A stretch of 64,000 nucleotides of DNA from Francisella endosymbiont of Ornithodoros moubata. Lineage in GTDB: Bacteria > Pseudomonadota > Gammaproteobacteria > Francisellales > Francisellaceae. Positions 42,751-52,962 of this stretch are shown in pieces. The stretch is taken from positions 124,001 to 188,000 of the forward strand of contig LVCE01000003.1 in the NCBI GenBank assembly GCA_002095075.2, in the 5' to 3' direction. A program made the position numbers and the translations under genes. A model generated the notes under the pieces. The model saw nothing but the letters and a program-made list of their open reading frames with translations. It was not told where the DNA came from and searched no databases. Every line of letters starts with the position of its first letter. Within the stretch, counting starts at the first letter, position 1.

Positions 42751-43579
42751 TCCTTTTATAAAAAGACTTACCTCAAGCATTTTTAATATAAAAAGTGAAG
42801 ATGCTCTTATTAATGCTATCAATAGAGCTACAGCTAATGAGGTCATTGATAAAACATCACAGAATATGCTAATAGGTGCGATGAAAATATCATCACTAAA
42901 TGTTGGTGACATTATGATATCGCATACAAAAATTATTGCTTTAGATATGTCTATGTCTATTAGGGAAATCTTAAAAAAAACAATAAACTCTAGTCATACA
43001 CGCTTGCCTGTCTACTGTGAAAACAAATCTGAAGTGTTAGGAATTTTACACTCAAAAGACCTGCTAAAACTAATCTTTGAAAAAGAAATTGAATCAGCTG
43101 ATGATGAAGAACTAAAAGCCGAAGATATCAAAAATATTCTGCGTCCTGCTATCTTTATCCCAGAGACTAAAAAACTTAATGCAATGCTTAGAGATTTCAA
43201 AAATAGTCAAAATCATATTGCCATAGTTGTTGATGAATATGGTGTTATTTCTGGATTAATTACTATTGAGGATGTTTTAGAAGAAATTGTTGGTGATATT
43301 GAAGATGAATTTGATATTACTAGCCAAAACATAGTTAAAGTGGCAGATAATAAGTTTATATTAGATGCTACAACTACAATAGAAGACTTCAATGAATATT
43401 TTAGTACATCAATAGATGATAATAGCGATTATGATACTATTGCTGGGATGATTATTCAAACTTTAGAGTGTTTACCTCAAAAGGGTGATATCATCGTCGT
43501 TCATGGCTTGATATTTACAGTACAAGAGGCTAATAATAGAAAAATTATTAACATTTTAGTTGAAAAGTTTAAGAAATAA
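42737..43579 (+). CDS. corC: CorC/HlyC-family CBS-domain protein
   Basis: A 280-residue CorC with two CBS domains: VGDIMISHTKIIALDMSM and RPAIFIPETKKLNAMLRDF, with HIAIVVDEYGVISGLITIED in between, and a C-terminal transporter-associated domain (YDTIAGMIIQTLECLPQKGD). There is no membrane domain, so it is the cytosolic CorC type, which influences Mg/Co handling and stands beside lnt in many proteobacteria. ATG 42737 (MADSNPFIKRL) is preferred over TTG 42719; it overlaps ybeY by 14 bases. Confidence 0.92.
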   Translation: MADSNPFIKRLTSSIFNIKSEDALINAINRATANEVIDKTSQNMLIGAMKISSLNVGDIMISHTKIIALDMSMSIREILKKTINSSHTRLPVYCENKSEVLGILHSKDLLKLIFEKEIESADDEELKAEDIKNILRPAIFIPETKKLNAMLRDFKNSQNHIAIVVDEYGVISGLITIEDVLEEIVGDIEDEFDITSQNIVKVADNKFILDATTTIEDFNEYFSTSIDDNSDYDTIAGMIIQTLECLPQKGDIIVVHGLIFTVQEANNRKIINILVEKFKK

Positions 43580-45069
43580 TGAAAAAGTTAATATTTAGAA
43601 TAATTCCGCCGCTATTAAGTGGTGCTATACTTAATTTAGCTTTTGCACCTTTCCGTATTGATATACTAGCATTAGTATCTTTAGTACTTTTTTTCTATCA
43701 GCTAAATAAAGCAACTAAAATTCGCAGTGCATTTTTTACCGCAGTATTATTTGGGATTGGTTTCTTTGGCACTAGTATATCGTGGGTATATATAAGTATA
43801 CATTTATTTACTGAATCAATCGCTGCTGGTTTATCTGCAGCAATTGCTTTGGTAATCTTGTCAAATTTCTTACATATAATACCTTTTGGTACATTTAGCT
43901 ATATCCTCACGTGCAAAGCCAATAATTTTGCCAAACTACTAATCTACTCTGCTTTGTGGACACTTTTTGAAATAGTTAAAGCTAATCTACTCTGGGGTGG
44001 CTTTCCATGGGTATCATTAGGCTATTCACAGACTGAATCGCCTCTAATATGGTATGTTAATATTGGTGGTGTTTATTTAGTTAGTTATATTATTACTTTT
44101 ATTGCATGTTTGATAACTTTCTATATTTGTAATAAAACTACTTTGAAGAAAACAGTTAGTGTAATCTTTATCATAACTTCTTTATATATAGGTGGTGTCA
44201 CTATCAAATATTGCCAGCCTGAGACTCAAACAAAACAACCTCAAAAGGTGGTATTAATCCAAGGAAATTTTGTCCAAGGATTTAAGTGGAATCCTGATAA
44301 TTTTGCTAGGATGCAAAAATACTATCAACAAGCCGCAGCTGAATATAAAAACTCATTAATAATTCTCTCTGAAAATGCGATTCCTAATTATAGACAGTAT
44401 ATGAGCTCATATTTTAGTAATCTTAAAGAGCTAGTTGATAAAAATAATAATGCTATGCTTATTGGCTCACTAAGTATTGATCAAACAGCATCTAGAGCTA
44501 AAATTTACAATAGTTCGATTATTATTGGTAATGGTCAAGGGGTATATAATAAACATCACCTAGTTCCATTTGGTGAATATTTCCCAATCAAATTTTTTGG
44601 CTATGTTGATAGTGTCGGTTTAAGTAGCTTCAATGCTGGTGACAAGATTCAACCAATTATGACAGCTTTTGGTCAACCTCTAGCTAATTTTATCTGCTAT
44701 GAAGTTACATATCCTGAGCAGGTCCGTGATCAGCTACAAGGTGCTAAGCTTATTTCTATCATTAGTGATGACTCTTGGTTTGGTGACTCAATCGCTCGTG
44801 AGCAACAACTACAAATATCTCAAGTCAGAGCAATAGAAAATGCTAAATATGTTCTTACAACTACTAGTAATGGTATCACCGCTGTTATTGAACCTAATGG
44901 GAAAATAATTAAAGAGCTACCTAAAGATACTCGTGCCACACTTAAGCAAACTATATATCTAAATGATTATCGTACTATTTGGATGAGTGTTGGTATGTTG
45001 CTAGTTTGGTTATTATTGATATTTAGTATAGCGATTGGACTAATTATAAAAGAGAAATACTCAAAATAA
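43579..45069 (+). CDS. lnt: apolipoprotein N-acyltransferase Lnt
   Basis: A 496-residue enzyme that adds the third acyl chain to lipoproteins. N-terminal membrane helices (about residues 10-190) precede the nitrilase-type domain, whose triad is visible: Glu in IILSENAIPNY, Lys in VYNKHHLVPFGEYFP, Cys in NFICYEVTYPEQVRD. A last helix closes the protein (about 470-490). The ATG shares its A with the corC stop. Final gene of the miaB-ybeZ-ybeY-corC-lnt operon; intact. Confidence 0.95.
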   Translation: MKKLIFRIIPPLLSGAILNLAFAPFRIDILALVSLVLFFYQLNKATKIRSAFFTAVLFGIGFFGTSISWVYISIHLFTESIAAGLSAAIALVILSNFLHIIPFGTFSYILTCKANNFAKLLIYSALWTLFEIVKANLLWGGFPWVSLGYSQTESPLIWYVNIGGVYLVSYIITFIACLITFYICNKTTLKKTVSVIFIITSLYIGGVTIKYCQPETQTKQPQKVVLIQGNFVQGFKWNPDNFARMQKYYQQAAAEYKNSLIILSENAIPNYRQYMSSYFSNLKELVDKNNNAMLIGSLSIDQTASRAKIYNSSIIIGNGQGVYNKHHLVPFGEYFPIKFFGYVDSVGLSSFNAGDKIQPIMTAFGQPLANFICYEVTYPEQVRDQLQGAKLISIISDDSWFGDSIAREQQLQISQVRAIENAKYVLTTTSNGITAVIEPNGKIIKELPKDTRATLKQTIYLNDYRTIWMSVGMLLVWLLLIFSIAIGLIIKEKYSK

Positions 45070-45070
45070 T

Positions 45071-45568
45071 TTATAATAATTCTCTATATACAACACATTC
45101 AACACCTTTAAGCACTCTTATATCTATAAACTCCATTTGTGCCTTCTGCATTACTTTTATAGATGCTAAATGCTACTAGAGTAAAAGCAAAAATTTCCTT
45201 ATGTTCTAAATTATTTTCTGCCCAATTAAGTAGATTCGTAACTATCTCTGTAGCATAACCTTTACCCCAATATTTATGATCAATTACATAACCAATTTCA
45301 ATAACATCTATTTCTTGTGCATAAGCAAAACCTGCCCTAGCTATGAAATTATCATTTTTATCAAATATCAAAAAACCGGAACCTGATATTTTTCGTAGCC
45401 TACAACAAATCTTTCTAACATTGCTGAAATATCTTTTTCAGTTAAAGCTCCGTTTGGAAAAAACTCTCTATTTTTAGGATTAGTATCCAGGTATGTACAT
45501 AATTTCTTATCTTGATCACTTCGGGAAATTAAACGATATTTTAAGCTTTGAGATATTGGTAATTGCAT
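45071..45568 (-). pseudogene. GNAT (RimJ-like) acetyltransferase, frameshifted
   Basis: The N-terminal 66 codons from ATG 45568 (MQLPISQSLKYRLISRSDQD) end at a stop 45368 just after YEKYQVPVF. The acetyl-CoA binding part follows in another frame: FLIFDKNDNFIARAGFAY and IGYVIDHKYWGKGYATEIV. A further shift near 45160 puts ASIKVMQKAQMEFIDIRVL in the third frame, ending ELL-stop at 45071. YWGKGYATE is the Q/RxxGxA-type motif. Such enzymes acetylate ribosomal proteins or small molecules. Convergent with lnt, with one base between the stops. Confidence 0.85.
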
Positions 45569-45762
45569 AAAATTTTTTTAATAAATATTTTGTTTCTTAT
45601 ACTATAGCATTTCCTAAATTTATTGTAGCAGACTCACTAGGCTTTTTAAATAATTTCACAATTACTGATATAAAAATTATAGTCTTAAGATTTAAGTAAT
45701 TTGTTATATAATTTAAGTCTAAATAATAAATATATAATCAAAACTATCACTTCCTTATTTGT

Positions 45763-46440
45763 AGTGTTTTCAAGTTTTTATTAGTTGGTGCAGTTTTAGA
45801 TTATTATATGCATAATCAAGGCTTCTTAGAAAAAAGATTCTAATATCAAAAAATGATATTGGTACATTTGGCTATGCACCTATCACTGCTAAAAATGTGA
45901 AGAGATTAACCATTTCGCAACTTAGTTATGCTGTTATTTTAAGTGATAATCCTGCTGCTAATATCTTAGTTAGACAACTAGGTGGTTTACAAAACTTAAA
46001 TAAATTTATAAAAAAATTAGGTGATAACGAGACTATAATCGCAGCTGATGAACCAGAAGTTAATTACACTCAGCTAAGAGATAGTGATATAACATAAAAC
46101 AACTCCAAAAGCTATTATTAAAGATATTTATAAACTAGCATTTGGTGATATTCTAAATAAAAAACATAAAGATATTTTTATAAAGTATCTACAAGATAAC
46201 AATACTGGTGCAAATAAAATAACTTTCGGTACGCCTAAAAATTAGATAATTGGTGATAAAACTGGAACGGTTAATATGCAGCGACTAATGATGTAGCTAT
46301 TATATGGTCTAAAAATCAGCAACCTATTGCACTAGGAATTTTATATCCAAATCCCAATGATAAAAATGCACAAAAATGAAGAAATTATTCAGCAAGCTAC
46401 TAAGTTGATAACTAATGATCTAACCAACAGTTATAAATAA
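45763..46440 (+). pseudogene. bla: class A beta-lactamase remnant
   Basis: The serine active-site stretch SVFKFLLVGAVLDYYMHNQG (SxxK) begins at 45763 and runs to a TAA after EKRF. ISKNDIGTFGYAPITAKNVK and ISQLSYAVILSDNPAANILV (SDN motif) follow, then KFIKKLGDNETIIAADEPEVNY, the omega-loop region. The second half is broken by stops but keeps IIGDKTGTVNM (KTG motif). Signal peptide and N-terminus cannot be recognised. The order SxxK-SDN-KTG is that of class A enzymes such as Francisella FTU-1. It overlaps the 3' end of the nuclease gene by ten bases on the opposite strand. Confidence 0.85.
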
Positions 46441-47486
46441 GCAGTACGCCACATTGAGGAGACATTATTTATCACAAAATCTCGATCTGGAATATTAGTC
46501 AAAAACTTCAATCCTGTACGCTCTTGGATATCTTTTATTGATACTCTATAGTTAGCAATCTTAGTTTTATCAACCCTTGCGTTTGGCATTACAAAAGCTA
46601 TTGCCTTATTATTAGAAGGTACATAAATTATCTTAAAGAAATAACCAGGTACAGCTATCTTATTATCACCTATAGTTTTATGAATTTTTTGTTTTTCGTA
46701 TATTGGTCCTGTATAGACATATATACTATTATACATACTTGCCCAGATTCGCTCATCTGTCTCAAGTCTTTCCCATCCTTGCCTATTTAGCCCTACTTTT
46801 TGTGGTAACATATTTGATAACAAGAATGACTGATCTGCAGATTTCTTGCTAAAATCCATAGATGCATACGAAGCTAAATGCCCTCTGTCATAACCGGAAT
46901 GAGAATAATCATCTAATGTCGCTCTATAGACAAATAGTACATCATTGTCTTCTTTGAATTTATCATCACGTTTAAGATGATTGGCTACTTTTGATTTTGT
47001 CAACTTAAATGCTACCCAGCTTGCCTCTTTGGTTTGATAATTATAACCTACAACATAACCATCACGACATAGATAAAGATTTGCCTGTCCTAAACCTTCA
47101 GTTACACCATAACTAGGATTACCATAAGCTAGAAAACTATGACAATAATCAGTAACTGCTGGTAGAGTTCTAACTGGTGGATACTGCTTAAGATTATCAA
47201 ATTCATTTGATTGTTGCTGTTGCTTTTTCGTCTCATCACTTTGTGAAAAAAATCTAGCAATAATATTCTCGTTATCTTTGGCAGTATAGTGCTTTATTGG
47301 CTCACTAGTGAAATAGTTATATGCTGAATGTCTAAAGTTTATAAACTTTTCTTTTAAGTCAAATTTATCAAAAAAGATACCAGAGAGGCCACTACCTATA
47401 GTCAAAGCTAGTAGTACAAATATTTTAAAACTTATCAGCTTCTTAGTCGTTTGCCTTTTAGTATCTTTTGGTGTTTTTTTTGTCAT
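46431..47486 (-). CDS. DNA/RNA non-specific endonuclease (NUC1 family)
   Basis: A 351-residue nuclease with one N-terminal membrane segment (about residues 21-40, a signal anchor) and the beta-beta-alpha-metal domain. The motif is GYDRGHLASYASMDFS with the catalytic His, and the metal Asn lies in LLSNMLPQKVGLNRQGWERL. Family members digest DNA and RNA, so with its anchor it probably acts in the periplasm or outside, for nutrition or defence. The middle region (residues 70-110) is variable. Clean, though flanked on both sides by pseudogenes. Confidence 0.9.
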   Translation of the reverse strand: MTKKTPKDTKRQTTKKLISFKIFVLLALTIGSGLSGIFFDKFDLKEKFINFRHSAYNYFTSEPIKHYTAKDNENIIARFFSQSDETKKQQQQSNEFDNLKQYPPVRTLPAVTDYCHSFLAYGNPSYGVTEGLGQANLYLCRDGYVVGYNYQTKEASWVAFKLTKSKVANHLKRDDKFKEDNDVLFVYRATLDDYSHSGYDRGHLASYASMDFSKKSADQSFLLSNMLPQKVGLNRQGWERLETDERIWASMYNSIYVYTGPIYEKQKIHKTIGDNKIAVPGYFFKIIYVPSNNKAIAFVMPNARVDKTKIANYRVSIKDIQERTGLKFLTNIPDRDFVINNVSSMWRTAYL

Positions 47487-47589
47487 GTTTAAATACTTTT
47501 TTGTTTATTTTCAAAATATTAAAAGCTATTAGCTTTTCATACCTAAAAATTACCCTATTGTTTAACTGATAAAGATAATAGTATTTTGA

Positions 47590-49382
47590 CTATTTTATAT
47601 GTCTTGTTTTGAATAATAAAAATTCTCTAACTTGTGGATCATTTATCAAAGGTAATACCTCTTTTCTAATTCTACTATAGTAATTATTTATAGTTTTCTT
47701 TTCAGTATAAGTTAGCATCCAAGTTTCAATTAGTTTGTATTCATAAGGTACCAAAGTCAGATCTTCAAAACAGTAAAATGGTCCATGACCTGTAGGCGAC
47801 TCTTGATTACACTGTTTCACATAGTATAAGTTTTCTATTCTGATACCAAACTCATCTGGGAAATATGCTCCTGGTTCATTACTTAAAATCATCCCAGACA
47901 TTAGCTCAACTTTTGAGGCTGAATTTATTCTTTGTGGTCCTTCATGTACTCCTAAGAAACTTCCTACTCCATGACCTGTTCCATGCGCATAATCTGCACA
48001 GAAATGCCATAAATACTCGCGTGCTAAAAATCAAGCTGTGATCCTGTAGTACCTTTAGGAAATACTGCTCTACCAAGTCCTAAATGACCTTTTAGAACTA
48101 AAGTATAGTACCTTCTGTGTTCTTTTGATGGTTTACCAAAGTGAAGTACTCTAGTCATATCTGTAGTCCCCTCTCTATACTGTCCTCCAGAATCACATAA
48201 AAGAGGTGTTTGGTCATCAATCTTTTTCAAATTAACATCTTTTTTTGCCATATAATGAATAATTGCGCTATTTGCTGCATGACCTACTATGTACGAAAAA
48301 CTATCTTCAACGTAGCCTTGTTGTTGTGCACGAAATTCTCTTAGCTTAGCTGCAGCTTGAATCTCATCAACTCCTTGATAGTTATTCTCGATCCAATACC
48401 ACCATGATATAAATGCTACAGCATCTTTACGATGAGCTTCTTTTGCACCGTTAATTTAAACAGGATTTTTTAGAGCTTTGCTCAGACCTACTGGAGAGTC
48501 GACCATTAAGAAATAGCAGCTACTATTTTGATTTTGATTGATACTTTGTGTAACTTTATAGTTGATATTAGTGCCATCTAATAAATACTTACCTGTAGTT
48601 GATTCTAAATCTTGGTAAAATTGATAATAATCCCTAATTTGAATATGATTATTATCGAAGTATTTTTTTATTTCTGGAGTAACCTTTCTATCATCAACAT
48701 ATAGAATTATCTCATTTAGAGAAACAAATAAATAACTTATCACTAAAGGTGTGCATTCAACATCCCTACCTCTAATGTTTAATAACCATGCTATATGATC
48801 TAATTTTGAATCCACATAAAAATCTGAGCTTGTCTCTTTAATTGTATGTCTTAGCTCTTCAATTTTAGAAGCAACACTTCTACCAGAGTATTGAATAGCA
48901 TGCTCTTGTATTGCTGTATATGGTATATCAGCTAATTGACCAAGCTCTTGCTGAGCTTTATGCACAAGGTTATTTTGATCAAAAACCACATTATAATCAT
49001 TGCTATTAAGAAAATCTAACAACTCTAAAGCACTTTTGTAACTAAGCTTAGCTGGGTCTACAGCGATAGTTTTTCCTTTAGCATTTTTCCATAGCCACTT
49101 GACAATTCCAGGTGTAAAATCTGACTGCTTTATTAGTTCGAAATCATCTTTGTCTAATTGTTGCTCAGCTTGGAGAAAATACCTACCATCAGTAGAAAGA
49201 TATTCTTTATCCATACCAACTAAAACATCTCCAGCTGAACCATCAAATCCACTTATCCAAGCACGGTACTGCCAACACTTAGGAACATACTCATTATTAT
49301 GATCATCTACAGAAGGTACAATATAAAAATCATAGTCTTTTTCTTGCATTAAATTTCTTAAGATTTGTAATTTCTCAGACAT
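47590..49382 (-). pseudogene. pepP: Xaa-Pro aminopeptidase (M24, long eukaryote-like form), nonsense plus frameshift
   Basis: About 598 codons in total. The N-terminal creatinase-like domains from ATG 49382 (MSEKLQILRNLMQEKDYDF) are clean to LSKALKNPV at 48459, where TAA (48458-48456) replaces what is probably a Glu codon. The frame then stays open (INGAKEAHRKDAVAFISWWY) through PLLCDSGGQYREGTTDMTR, with its metal Asp residues. A T5 run near 48028 (six needed) shifts into LAREYLWHFCADYAHGTGHG (metal His). MSGMILSNEPGAYFPDEFGI ends the metal site in that frame. The enzyme removes N-terminal residues before proline. The nonsense codon makes loss certain. Confidence 0.92.
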
Positions 49383-49400
49383 ATTATCCCCTATTAAAAC

Positions 49401-50107
49401 TTACTTAAACCATACAAATGTAGCTTGTCTGCCTGTGACACCATCTTTACGATAAGAGTAAAGTCTTTTATTACTATAAGTGCACACACCAGAATAAACT
49501 ATATCAAAATAATGACTATCATTTAATATCTGTCTAGCAACTAGCTTCATATCAAAAAGATATTTATCTTTACTTTTGAACGAAATGCTTGACCAAATGT
49601 CTGATGTTGCTCAATAAATTTATCATAAACATCGCTGCTAACCTCATAGAAATTAGCAGATATACAAGGACCAAACCAAGCTACTAACTCTAGCCCAACA
49701 AACTCTTTCAAAGCTACTTTTAGTATACCTTGAGATAAACCTCGCCAACCTGCATGGATTGCAGCAACTTTTGTCATTTTCTTATCAAATAAGATAATAG
49801 GTAAACAATCTGCTGTTAAAACTACACAAGCTTGCCTAGGTTTATCAGTGATAATAGCATCACAAAAATCACCATTATATTCATCGAAACTTTTAACAAT
49901 ATTAGTATGGTTTTGTCTTAGCCACTTTATCTCAGCATTAAGATACGATTTAAATAAGTTACGATTTTTTTCTACAGCTAAGTATTTATCACCAACGTTA
50001 TCAGCTAGATTAAACTTAGCATATTTTTCTTTACTAAAGCCTTGGGTATTGTTTGTATAACCTAATTTAAGTCTAGCAAAAGGCGTATTAACAAAAACTA
50101 CTGACAT
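49401..50107 (-). pseudogene. pgeF: PgeF/YfiH multicopper polyphenol-oxidase-fold protein, C-terminal frameshift
   Basis: From ATG 50107 the protein reads clean for 182 codons with the family motifs ACVVLTADCLPIILFDKK (Cys) and VAAIHAGWRGLSQGILK (His), and WFGPCISANFYEVSSDVYDK. An A4 run near 49580, where five A are needed, ends it at KVKINIFLI. The last 58 residues (SKDKYLFDMKLVARQILN to GRQATFVWFK) lie in the next frame, up to 49401. PgeF edits peptidoglycan precursors and acts on some nucleosides. Because the active-site residues precede the break, some activity is possible. It abuts ispG on the same strand. Confidence 0.88.
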
Positions 50108-50121
50108 CTTCTAAAATTTAC

Positions 50122-51327
50122 CTATTTTTTACCATAACGATTTTTAACATAATTTCCTAAAATTTCTATAAACTCTTCAGAGATGTTATCTCCTCTTAGG
50201 GTATGCGCTTTTTTACCATCGATAAAAACTGGTGCAACAGGTGACTCCCCACAACCTGGCAGACTTATACCAATATCAGCATTTTTTGACTCTCCCGGAC
50301 CATTGACTACACAACCCATTACAGCGACTTTCATTGCTTCTACACCATGATATTGCTTTTTCCAAGTGTGCATTTTTTCATCTAAATGATCTTTAACTTT
50401 ACTTGTAAGCTCTCTAAAGAATGAACTAGTAGTCCTACCGCAACCAGGGCAAGATGTCACACTTGGGGTAAATGTACGAATCCCTAAGTTTTGTAATATC
50501 TCACGACATACACGCACCTCTTCTGTACGCGGTGCATTTGGTGCTGGAGTTAATGAAACTCTAATAGTATTACCGATACCTTGTTGTAATAAAATTCCTA
50601 AACTCACAGCACTAGCAACAATACCTTTGGTACCCATACCAGCTTCTGTTAATCCCAGGTGTAAAGGATAATCACACTCTTTAGTTAGCTTTTGATATAC
50701 TACGATTAAATCTTGCACTTCACTTACTTTGCATGAGATTATGATTTTATCTTTTGCTAGTCCAAACTCCTCTGCGTATTTAGCGCTTTCTAAAGCTGAA
50801 GTTATAAGTGCCTTATGTATTATCTGTTGTAAGCTTAGTGGATTCTCTTGAACATTATTTTCATCAATTAGTCTTGCCAATAAAACTTGATCTAAACTTC
50901 CCCAATTGACACCTATACGCACAGGTTTGTCATTTGCTATTGCAATTTGTATAATCTCCGTGAACCGAATATCTTTTTTCTCACCAAAGCCAACATTACC
51001 TGGGTTTATACGATATTTTGCCAAAGCCTTAGCACACTCTGGATATTTGCTCAGTAAAGTATGACCATTATAATGAAAATCACCAACTAAAGGCACATGA
51101 CAGTCATGCTTAGTAAGTTCTTTGACAATCTCAGCAACTGCAGCAGCAGCTGGCTCATCATTAACTGTAATTCTGACTATTTCACTACCAGCTTTATGTA
51201 GGACTAAAATCTGTTTAACTGTCTTTTCAACATCAGCAGTATACGTATCTGTCATTGACTGAACAACAACTGGATTATCACCACCGATCAAAACATTTCC
51301 AACTTTTACAACACTTGTTTTATTCAT
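50122..51327 (-). CDS. ispG: 4-hydroxy-3-methylbut-2-en-1-yl diphosphate synthase IspG (GcpE)
   Basis: A 401-residue enzyme of the MEP pathway that reduces MEcPP to HMBPP with a 4Fe-4S cluster. [20 protein letters not shown] at the start, cluster ligands in [13 protein letters not shown] and [20 protein letters not shown], and [20 protein letters not shown] in the barrel. ATG 51327 ([10 protein letters not shown]) is preferred to TTG 51339. It is the last intact gene before the pgeF/pepP wrecks, which lie downstream on the same strand. Isoprenoid synthesis is retained. Confidence 0.96.
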   Translation of the reverse strand: MNKTSVVKVGNVLIGGDNPVVVQSMTDTYTADVEKTVKQILVLHKAGSEIVRITVNDEPAAAAVAEIVKELTKHDCHVPLVGDFHYNGHTLLSKYPECAKALAKYRINPGNVGFGEKKDIRFTEIIQIAIANDKPVRIGVNWGSLDQVLLARLIDENNVQENPLSLQQIIHKALITSALESAKYAEEFGLAKDKIIISCKVSEVQDLIVVYQKLTKECDYPLHLGLTEAGMGTKGIVASAVSLGILLQQGIGNTIRVSLTPAPNAPRTEEVRVCREILQNLGIRTFTPSVTSCPGCGRTTSSFFRELTSKVKDHLDEKMHTWKKQYHGVEAMKVAVMGCVVNGPGESKNADIGISLPGCGESPVAPVFIDGKKAHTLRGDNISEEFIEILGNYVKNRYGKK

Positions 51328-51419
51328 ATAAGCACCCAAAAATCATATTTTTTTAAATAATTCTTCGAAAAGTATACAATCTAAGATTATATCATTATAA
51401 ACATCAATTTTCATAAGCT

Positions 51420-52166
51420 ATGCACTTTAAAAAATTAGAAAATTACTTGAATAATTATTTTGCTATTGAGCAATTCAAAGATTACTGTCCTAATGGACTA
51501 CAAGTCCAAGGCGATAGAAATATCAAAAAAGTTATAACAGCCGTCACAGCATGCCAAAAACTCATTGATCAAGCAATTACTGAAAATGCTGATGCTATTG
51601 TCGTGCATCATGGCTATTTTTGGAAAGGTGAAAACTATCCAATAATTGGCATTAAATATCAGCGTATAGCTAAACTTATCAAAAATGGTATACATCTTTT
51701 TGCTTACCATCTCCCTTTAGATGGTCATAGTGAAATTGGCAACAATATCCTACTAGCCAATAAACTAGGCTTAAGTAACTTAGAATTTTTTGAAACAGGA
51801 TCTAAACCAGATATTTCAGTAATTGGTCAGTGTAAATTAGATTTGAATGATTTTAGCGATTTAATAGAAAATAAACTTGAGAGAAAACCTACTGTAATAG
51901 CTGTTAAGCAGCAAAATAACAAAGTAGCTATCTGCACTGGTAGTGCTCAAGATTTTATCGAGTACGCATACCAAGCTGGGGCTGATACTTTTATATCAGG
52001 TGAAATTTCCGAAAGGACAACCCATCTTGCTTACGAGCTAGGTATAAACTATATCTCAGCAGGTCATCACGCTACAGAAAAAGAAGGTGCAAAAGCTATT
52101 GCAGATTTACTCAAACAAAAGTTTGACTTTGAGACAAAATTTATAGATATAGCTAATCCAGCCTAG
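51420..52166 (+). CDS. Nif3-like dinuclear metal center protein (YbgI family)
   Basis: A 248-residue Nif3/YbgI protein with metal-binding His residues in ADAIVVHHGYFWKGENYPI, HLFAYHLPLDGHSEIGNNIL and ISAGHHATEKEGAKAI, and GADTFISGEISERTTHLAYE near the C-terminus. Members form hexameric rings with two metals per subunit. Some have been reported as GTP cyclohydrolase type 2, but the physiological role is unsettled. Divergent from ispG with an 92-base gap for promoters, and convergent with the PAP2 phosphatase pseudogene, overlapping it by 3 bases. Confidence 0.9.
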   Translation: MHFKKLENYLNNYFAIEQFKDYCPNGLQVQGDRNIKKVITAVTACQKLIDQAITENADAIVVHHGYFWKGENYPIIGIKYQRIAKLIKNGIHLFAYHLPLDGHSEIGNNILLANKLGLSNLEFFETGSKPDISVIGQCKLDLNDFSDLIENKLERKPTVIAVKQQNNKVAICTGSAQDFIEYAYQAGADTFISGEISERTTHLAYELGINYISAGHHATEKEGAKAIADLLKQKFDFETKFIDIANPA

Positions 52167-52874
52167 TTGGTTTTTAATTCTTTCTTTGCTTGAGTTATCA
52201 AAGTTCTAAAATCATCATTTGCATTTAGTGCAGAAAACACCGCACTACCAAGTAGATATCCTGCTTGTACATCACTAGGCTAGTGGGCACCACAGATTAT
52301 TCTACTTTGTCCATATTCATAACCTTTTTTTAGAATTTGCTGCTGATTTGCTGGATTTATTTCCGCAAGTAATAACGCTACAGCCCAACTTTCTGTGGTA
52401 TGACCGGAAGGATAAGAGCCATTGTTTCTTAATTTTTTCTCTCCTGGTGGATTACAAGTAGCTTTATCAAAAAATACAAATGGTCTTACCCGCATATATT
52501 CTTTCTTAGCGTAGCTTTCTGACTTTGATGCAACTTCGCTAGCTATATCTATTAGATTATATTATAACTGGTGTTTTCTCTTTAGAAATTTGTTGACCAA
52601 AGCTTTCAGAAAAATTCTCTGCTATCTCTTTTATAGTATACTCAGCATCAATCTTTGCTTGAATATAGCGCTGAGTGGTTTTATTTTTAGATAAAAATGT
52701 CACTTGAGATATTGCTTTATCATTCATAAAAGCAATATTGTCAATAGCTGGGGGTGGCGGCAAAAGAGCTAAACTGTTTGGAATAGCAATTTTGTCGAGA
52801 TTTATTAGCTGTTGTGCATATAGGTTAAATGAAAAAATTAATAATATAACTGTTAGAGTTAGTCTTTTGAGTAT
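52163..52874 (-). pseudogene. class A (PAP2) acid phosphatase, start lost plus frameshift plus amber
   Basis: The reading starts at ATA 52874, apparently a mutated ATG: LKRLTLTVILLIFSFNLYA is a signal peptide, preceded by a stop in frame. LLPPPPAIDNIAFMNDKAIS follows, then a frame change near 52558. The core is KKEYMRVRPFVFFDKATC (KX6RP), GSYPSGHTTESWAVALLLAE (PSGH) and SRIICGAH, then TAG in place of the Trp of the usual CGAHWPSD, then PSDVQAGYLLGSAVF. The end is at 52163. All three PAP2 motifs are recognisable. Three independent lesions mean the gene is dead. It is a second periplasmic acid phosphatase lost, after the one at 38277. Confidence 0.87.
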
Positions 52875-52962
52875 TTATCTTTGATGTTTTTGTTCAGAAC
52901 TAACTTATAATACAATATTTATCGAAAAATTTTTATATTAAACACTAAAAAATATCAAAAAA

